The notes beneath the pieces are model-generated. The model did not search any database and was not told the origin of the DNA. It worked only from the letters and a program-made list of their open reading frames with translations. A DNA stretch of 36,973 nt from Lachnospiraceae bacterium (lineage in GTDB: Bacteria; Bacillota; Clostridia; Lachnospirales; Lachnospiraceae): the NCBI GenBank assembly GCA_024681795.1, contig JAILAD010000027.1:1-36973 (forward strand), given 5' to 3'. The translations under genes were made by a program, and so were the position numbers. Positions 33,511 to 36,973 of this stretch are shown piece after piece; position 1 is the stretch's first letter, and each line of letters opens with the position of its first letter.

Positions 33511-33566
33511 ACATTGCAAGGCGCACATTGTAAAGCATACATTGTAAAGCATACATTGTGCGCTTT
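33511..33566. repeat. Four 14-bp iteron-like direct repeats
   Basis: ACATTG recurs at 33511, 33525, 33539 and 33553, an exact 14-bp step. The two middle units are identical (ACATTGTAAAGCAT); the outer ones diverge in the second half. The array ends 18 bp before the -35 box of the coupling-protein promoter. Confidence 0.9.
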
Positions 33567-33584
33567 GTGATGTATAAATCTTTC

Positions 33585-33612
33585 TTGCAAATAACTACAA
33601 CAAGAATATAAT
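33585..33612 (+). promoter_or_regulatory. Promoter of the conjugation genes
   Basis: TTGCAA (33585-33590), 16-nt spacer, TATAAT (33607-33612). The leader is about 45 nt and ends in AAGGA before the ATG at 33666. The 14-bp repeats lie just upstream. Confidence 0.65.
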
Positions 33613-33665
33613 AATATACACATACGCAATTATTATATATACACTGATGAAATATAAGGATTATC

Positions 33666-36305
33666 ATGAAAAGAAAAAAAGAAAGCCGTCCGCTTATCGA
33701 AGAGGAGCGCAAAGGCATATTTACAAGGATAAAAGAGTACGTTTTAGCCATGTCGGAGAAGGAAATCATTATCATGGCTCTTGAAGGCATATGCATCCTG
33801 CATGCCATATTGCTTTTGTTTCGCTATATCTTTTGTTTTATCCGCCTAGACCGCGTGATCATATGGAATAACCCTGTATATCTTGCCATTATGTGTCTTC
33901 TTCCGGTGGGCGTCTGGATTTATTCCACAACCATCGAGTTTTGGAACTTTAGAAACCGGAAGCTTACGTTTTTATGTATTTATATTGTCTCCATTGTGTT
34001 AACCGTCTTCCAGCCTTTATATACCGCGCTTTGGACAGGGATTGTCCCGCAGATATTAAAATTAAGGCCAAACCGGGCCTTAACCGAGTCCATGATTACC
34101 TGGATGTGCAGGGCATCTGTCTTTGTGCCGCTTCTTTTAATCGGATCTTTTATTATCTATACCTTTTTCCATGCCGTTTTATCCCCTGAAGGGAAGGAGA
34201 AGTTATACCGCTTTAAACTTACCAAAATTGTGGACACTAGGAAAAACAGGGAGTTTCTTTATGACTTTAAAAAGGTGGTCAGGGATTTGCATACGGGAGA
34301 GGCGGTAACGCTTCAGGAAGAAGATTTGCGCACGGGGGTTTTGCTAAACGGTCCGTCCGGAACCGGAAAGACATCCAGCGTGATCATTCCGATTGTGCGG
34401 GATGTGATGGATACGAAAGTGGCAAATAAGGTCACACGGCATAAGGAAATCGCAAAAATGTTGGAAAAAGAAGAGGCAAGCATCCCCTATTATCATGCTG
34501 ATTTTTTAGAAAAAGCCCAGTGTGAGGAAAGCTTTATTGAAAATGCCGTCATTCCCGTAAAGGGGAAGGAAGAAAAACTTACGGAAATTTTAATCAATCA
34601 CAAAAACGCAGGCATTACGGTTATGGCACCGAATAACGGATACATCAAGGATGTCCTCCGCCTTGCAAAGGCAAGGAAGATTACGGTCAATGTCCTAGAT
34701 CCTGCGTATGACTGGGAAAAGGAGTTTCCTGGCACGGCTGTTTCGATGAAAATCAATCCCTTTTACATCCCCGAAGGCTTATCCGAAGAGGAGCGGATGA
34801 TTGCAATCAATAACCGGGCCTCCGTCTTTTCGGAAGTACTGGTTGCCTTAAATGAGCAAAACAAGGAAGGGGATATCTATTTTAGAGACATTAACTTATC
34901 CATGACAAGCAATATCGCAACGGTGGTCATGTCCGCCAATGCATTAAGGGGGCGGCAGACGGAGATTTTGGAAATCCAGGCGGCAATCGACAATCCCGCA
35001 CTGCTAGAGCCGTATTTAAAGGTCATTGAGGATGAATATAAAACGGAGTTTAATACATCCCCCATCGCGATGAAAAATACGGCCACTTCCGAAACGGAAA
35101 AGCGGGCGGTAGCGGAACAGAATATGCACAAGGCAATCAATAACCCGAATGCAAAGCCCGATACATCCTTTCAGTATGATTTTGACAAGGTTGAAAAGAT
35201 TATTGAAAGAAACAGGGGGAACCCGCTGTTCCGTGCCTGCCAGTTCGTAAAGGACGAGGTGCTCTCCGAAGAAGGCAGGCAGAAGATGTACGACCAGGCC
35301 AGGGGCTTAAGGAACTTACTTTCCATTAAGTTACTAAACGATACCAGGATTACGAATATCTTATCGGCACACAAAAAAGAGGAGCTTTTGGACTTTGACC
35401 GGATTTTATCAAACGGGGAGATTACGGTAGTCAATACGGCCGTTGAGTTTGCATCCGGCCTGTCCACGGCATTCGGCTTGTTTTTCCAGTTAAACCTGCG
35501 CACGGCCGTCTTTCGGAGGGATCCCAAAAACAAGTTGAATCCCCCGCATTTTTTGATTATCGACGAAGTCAGTCAGTACGTGCACCAGTTTTATAATGAT
35601 ATCGTTTCCTTTTACCGGCAGTACAATATCATTTCCTGCCTATCCATCCAAAGCCTTTCGCAGCTCGAAAGCAAGGAAAGCACCAAGTATTTAAGCAATC
35701 TCTTTCAAAGTATCGGAACGCATATCGTATACGGCAGGCTCTCCGGGCGCGAAATGAAAATCTATGAGGAAATGAGCGGGCAGCATTTGGAAGAAATGGT
35801 ACAGGCGACCTATTCCCATAATTCGCTTTTATCCGCCAATCCATCCATTACACGTTCCGACCGGATTACGCCGAACTTAGCAGCGTCCATGACGGGGTCT
35901 GAAATGCGTTACCGGGATTTCCAGGAAGTCATCGTATTTACGTCCCAAAACGGGGATGTCTTAAAGCCGTTTGCGGCAAAGGTAAGCTTTCCGTCGGAAA
36001 AAAACTTTTATGAGTATGCCTTCCCCGTCATTCACTGGGAAAAATACGTTCCCGAACCGGCTTCGCCGGTTGATTATCAAAAAGGGGATGAAGAAGTATT
36101 AAAAACCCAGGCAAGGGTAGAAAAGGTGCCCCTGGAAGTAAGAACCGAGATTCCCTCAGAGGATTCCATAAAAGAGCGTAAGGAAAAGGAAGAGGCATTT
36201 ATGGACAGAATCGAAGAGAATGTGGATGCGAAAGATTTAGAGGATATGTTTTACCTGATTCTGCACCCGGAGGAAGTAAAAGATGATGCAACCAAAGAGA
36301 AATAA
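33666..36305 (+). CDS. VirD4/TraG-type conjugative coupling protein
   Basis: The 879-residue protein has about four membrane segments in residues 33-175, then a large ATPase. Walker A is NGPSGTGKTSS (229-236) and Walker B is HFLIIDEVSQ (about 626-635). The TraG/VirD4 C-terminal motifs include SCLSIQSLSQLESKE and QSIGTHIVYGRLSGREMKIYEEMSG. An insertion (about residues 235-300) between Walker A and the next core strand is rich in Lys and Glu. The family feeds relaxosome-bound DNA into a type IV secretion channel. The tail after residue 800 is very acidic and basic in turn. AAGGA lies 5 nt before the start. It marks the beginning of an integrative conjugative element. Confidence 0.93.
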   Translation: MKRKKESRPLIEEERKGIFTRIKEYVLAMSEKEIIIMALEGICILHAILLLFRYIFCFIRLDRVIIWNNPVYLAIMCLLPVGVWIYSTTIEFWNFRNRKLTFLCIYIVSIVLTVFQPLYTALWTGIVPQILKLRPNRALTESMITWMCRASVFVPLLLIGSFIIYTFFHAVLSPEGKEKLYRFKLTKIVDTRKNREFLYDFKKVVRDLHTGEAVTLQEEDLRTGVLLNGPSGTGKTSSVIIPIVRDVMDTKVANKVTRHKEIAKMLEKEEASIPYYHADFLEKAQCEESFIENAVIPVKGKEEKLTEILINHKNAGITVMAPNNGYIKDVLRLAKARKITVNVLDPAYDWEKEFPGTAVSMKINPFYIPEGLSEEERMIAINNRASVFSEVLVALNEQNKEGDIYFRDINLSMTSNIATVVMSANALRGRQTEILEIQAAIDNPALLEPYLKVIEDEYKTEFNTSPIAMKNTATSETEKRAVAEQNMHKAINNPNAKPDTSFQYDFDKVEKIIERNRGNPLFRACQFVKDEVLSEEGRQKMYDQARGLRNLLSIKLLNDTRITNILSAHKKEELLDFDRILSNGEITVVNTAVEFASGLSTAFGLFFQLNLRTAVFRRDPKNKLNPPHFLIIDEVSQYVHQFYNDIVSFYRQYNIISCLSIQSLSQLESKESTKYLSNLFQSIGTHIVYGRLSGREMKIYEEMSGQHLEEMVQATYSHNSLLSANPSITRSDRITPNLAASMTGSEMRYRDFQEVIVFTSQNGDVLKPFAAKVSFPSEKNFYEYAFPVIHWEKYVPEPASPVDYQKGDEEVLKTQARVEKVPLEVRTEIPSEDSIKERKEKEEAFMDRIEENVDAKDLEDMFYLILHPEEVKDDATKEK

Positions 36306-36973
36306 CGTATTTGAGGTAAAAGAAGGCTGCCATTTTAAGCTTCGGGGAATGGATTCGGAAGTGACACCCGAGCAGCTATTTGCATCCGGCGAATACCAAG
36401 AGACGGAAAGGCGAATCCTGAATGCCTTATTTGCCTACCGCTTTTTAAACCGTTATAATCTGACCAGACTGGTTGGGCGCGGGGACATAAAAAGACATCT
36501 AGACAAGATGATTTACCAGGGAATGGTGGAAGAGTATGTTATAGAAGGTCAGAACGGAATGCGTATCGAAAATTCCTTAGTCGCCTATCAGCTATCAAAG
36601 AAAGCGGATCAGTATCTTTTAAAAAGCCAAAACAGGGGCTATCGGAGGACGGACGTACCGACGGATGCGGAGATTATAAAAACCATCCGCACCAATCAGT
36701 ACCATATCGGGATGGTTGTAAAAAACAAAGACCGGATTGTATCGCAGAAGGTGCATTTTACGCAAGAATACCGGGAAATGGGCTCGGTTTGTATCCCGTC
36801 GTACATTATGCTTGATAACCGCTTAACCCTCCTTGCCCTGGCGCTGGATGAAAATGACGATGGTTTTTTCTCTTTTGCGCGCACGCTTTTAAAGCTTTCC
36901 GGCTATCTTTCGGAAATGGAGCATACCCGGTTTTTGATTGTCTGGGTGGCACAATCAACCAGGGCAGTATTAG
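36283..36973 (+). CDS. Winged-helix conjugation-associated protein, partial (replication-relaxation-like)
   Basis: The frame is open for 230 codons to the window edge. It starts inside the coupling-protein gene (23-nt overlap) with GGAGG 9 nt upstream; a second ATG follows immediately. Residues about 33-105 read like a winged helix (RRILNALFAYRFLNRYNLTRLV, then IKRHLDKMIYQGMVEEYVI). Downstream, IRTNQYHIGMVVKN and FFSFARTLLKLSGYLSEME continue an alpha/beta domain. Position and pattern suggest the replication-relaxation family found beside coupling proteins, but this is by resemblance only. Confidence 0.7.
   Translation, partial: MMQPKRNNVFEVKEGCHFKLRGMDSEVTPEQLFASGEYQETERRILNALFAYRFLNRYNLTRLVGRGDIKRHLDKMIYQGMVEEYVIEGQNGMRIENSLVAYQLSKKADQYLLKSQNRGYRRTDVPTDAEIIKTIRTNQYHIGMVVKNKDRIVSQKVHFTQEYREMGSVCIPSYIMLDNRLTLLALALDENDDGFFSFARTLLKLSGYLSEMEHTRFLIVWVAQSTRAVL

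Noticed and set aside
33511..33566. Short regular repeats considered as a CRISPR array
   Set aside because: The units are contiguous 14-bp direct repeats without unique spacers, and no cas gene is near.
34035..34048. ACAGGGATTGTCCC, similar to the GGGGACTGTCCCC family
   Set aside because: It has a mismatch in the core, breaks the palindrome and lies in a different, conjugative-element gene, so chance is likely.

Overview
The window looks like chromosomal DNA from a low-to-mid GC, Gram-positive anaerobe of the Lachnospiraceae (Clostridia), joined near its right end to the start of an integrated conjugative element. The assignment rests on typical AGGAGG-type ribosome sites, T-tailed intrinsic terminators, the many c-di-GMP proteins, and families common in Lachnospiraceae (SUV3-like helicase, TIGR02452, VTC plus DUF4956, cytoplasmic LacI-like sensor fusions). 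No rRNA, tRNA or CRISPR array was seen.

Region 1 (1-7.7 kb, nearly all minus strand) is a stress and envelope cluster: a small alarmone synthetase, a MoxR ATPase, a DUF58 protein and a DUF4129-like membrane protein in one operon. It is followed by an RsbW-like anti-sigma kinase and the first 55 codons of a membrane protein. Upstream lie a 5'-nucleotidase-like HAD protein, a DUF5684 membrane protein, an MscS channel and an MBL-fold hydrolase. A 13-bp palindrome (GGGGACWGTCCCC and near copies) is scattered over 4.05-8.52 kb, mostly between genes but once inside a coding sequence.

Region 2 (7.8-13.4 kb) holds a hybrid histidine kinase (Cache-HisKA-HATPase-REC-Hpt) divergent from a REC-GGDEF-REC-HD-GYP regulator that carries both synthesis and breakdown domains for c-di-GMP. 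A 206-bp MITE-like inverted-repeat element lies between them.

Region 3 (13.4-21.6 kb) holds a polyphosphate polymerase-like VTC protein, a DUF4956 membrane protein and an OmpR-type two-component system in one direction. Direct repeats of the kind bound by response regulators sit at both promoters. Next come an AlkZ-related protein, a DMT exporter and an ABC exporter pair.

Region 4 (21.6-31.1 kb) is the signalling part: a 1102-residue fusion of a LacI-type sugar sensor, an EAL phosphodiesterase and a beta-helix; a TIGR02452 macro/PARG-like protein; a membrane diguanylate cyclase; a TIR-transmembrane-LRR protein; and a SUV3-like helicase whose 3' end overlaps the TIR gene.

Region 5 (31.1-37 kb, plus strand) is mobile: a complete-looking IS200/IS605 element (tnpA, tnpB, identical end hairpins), a truncated gene fragment, four 14-bp iteron-like repeats before a promoter, a VirD4/TraG coupling protein and a winged-helix protein running off the window. 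The TnpB lacks the usual zinc ribbon and the usual RuvC-II glutamate position.

The strongest candidates for something new are the LacI-EAL-beta-helix fusion, the TIR-TM-LRR gene embedded in the helicase gene's end, and the dispersed palindrome family. All functions are inferred from sequence patterns read by eye; no database search was run.
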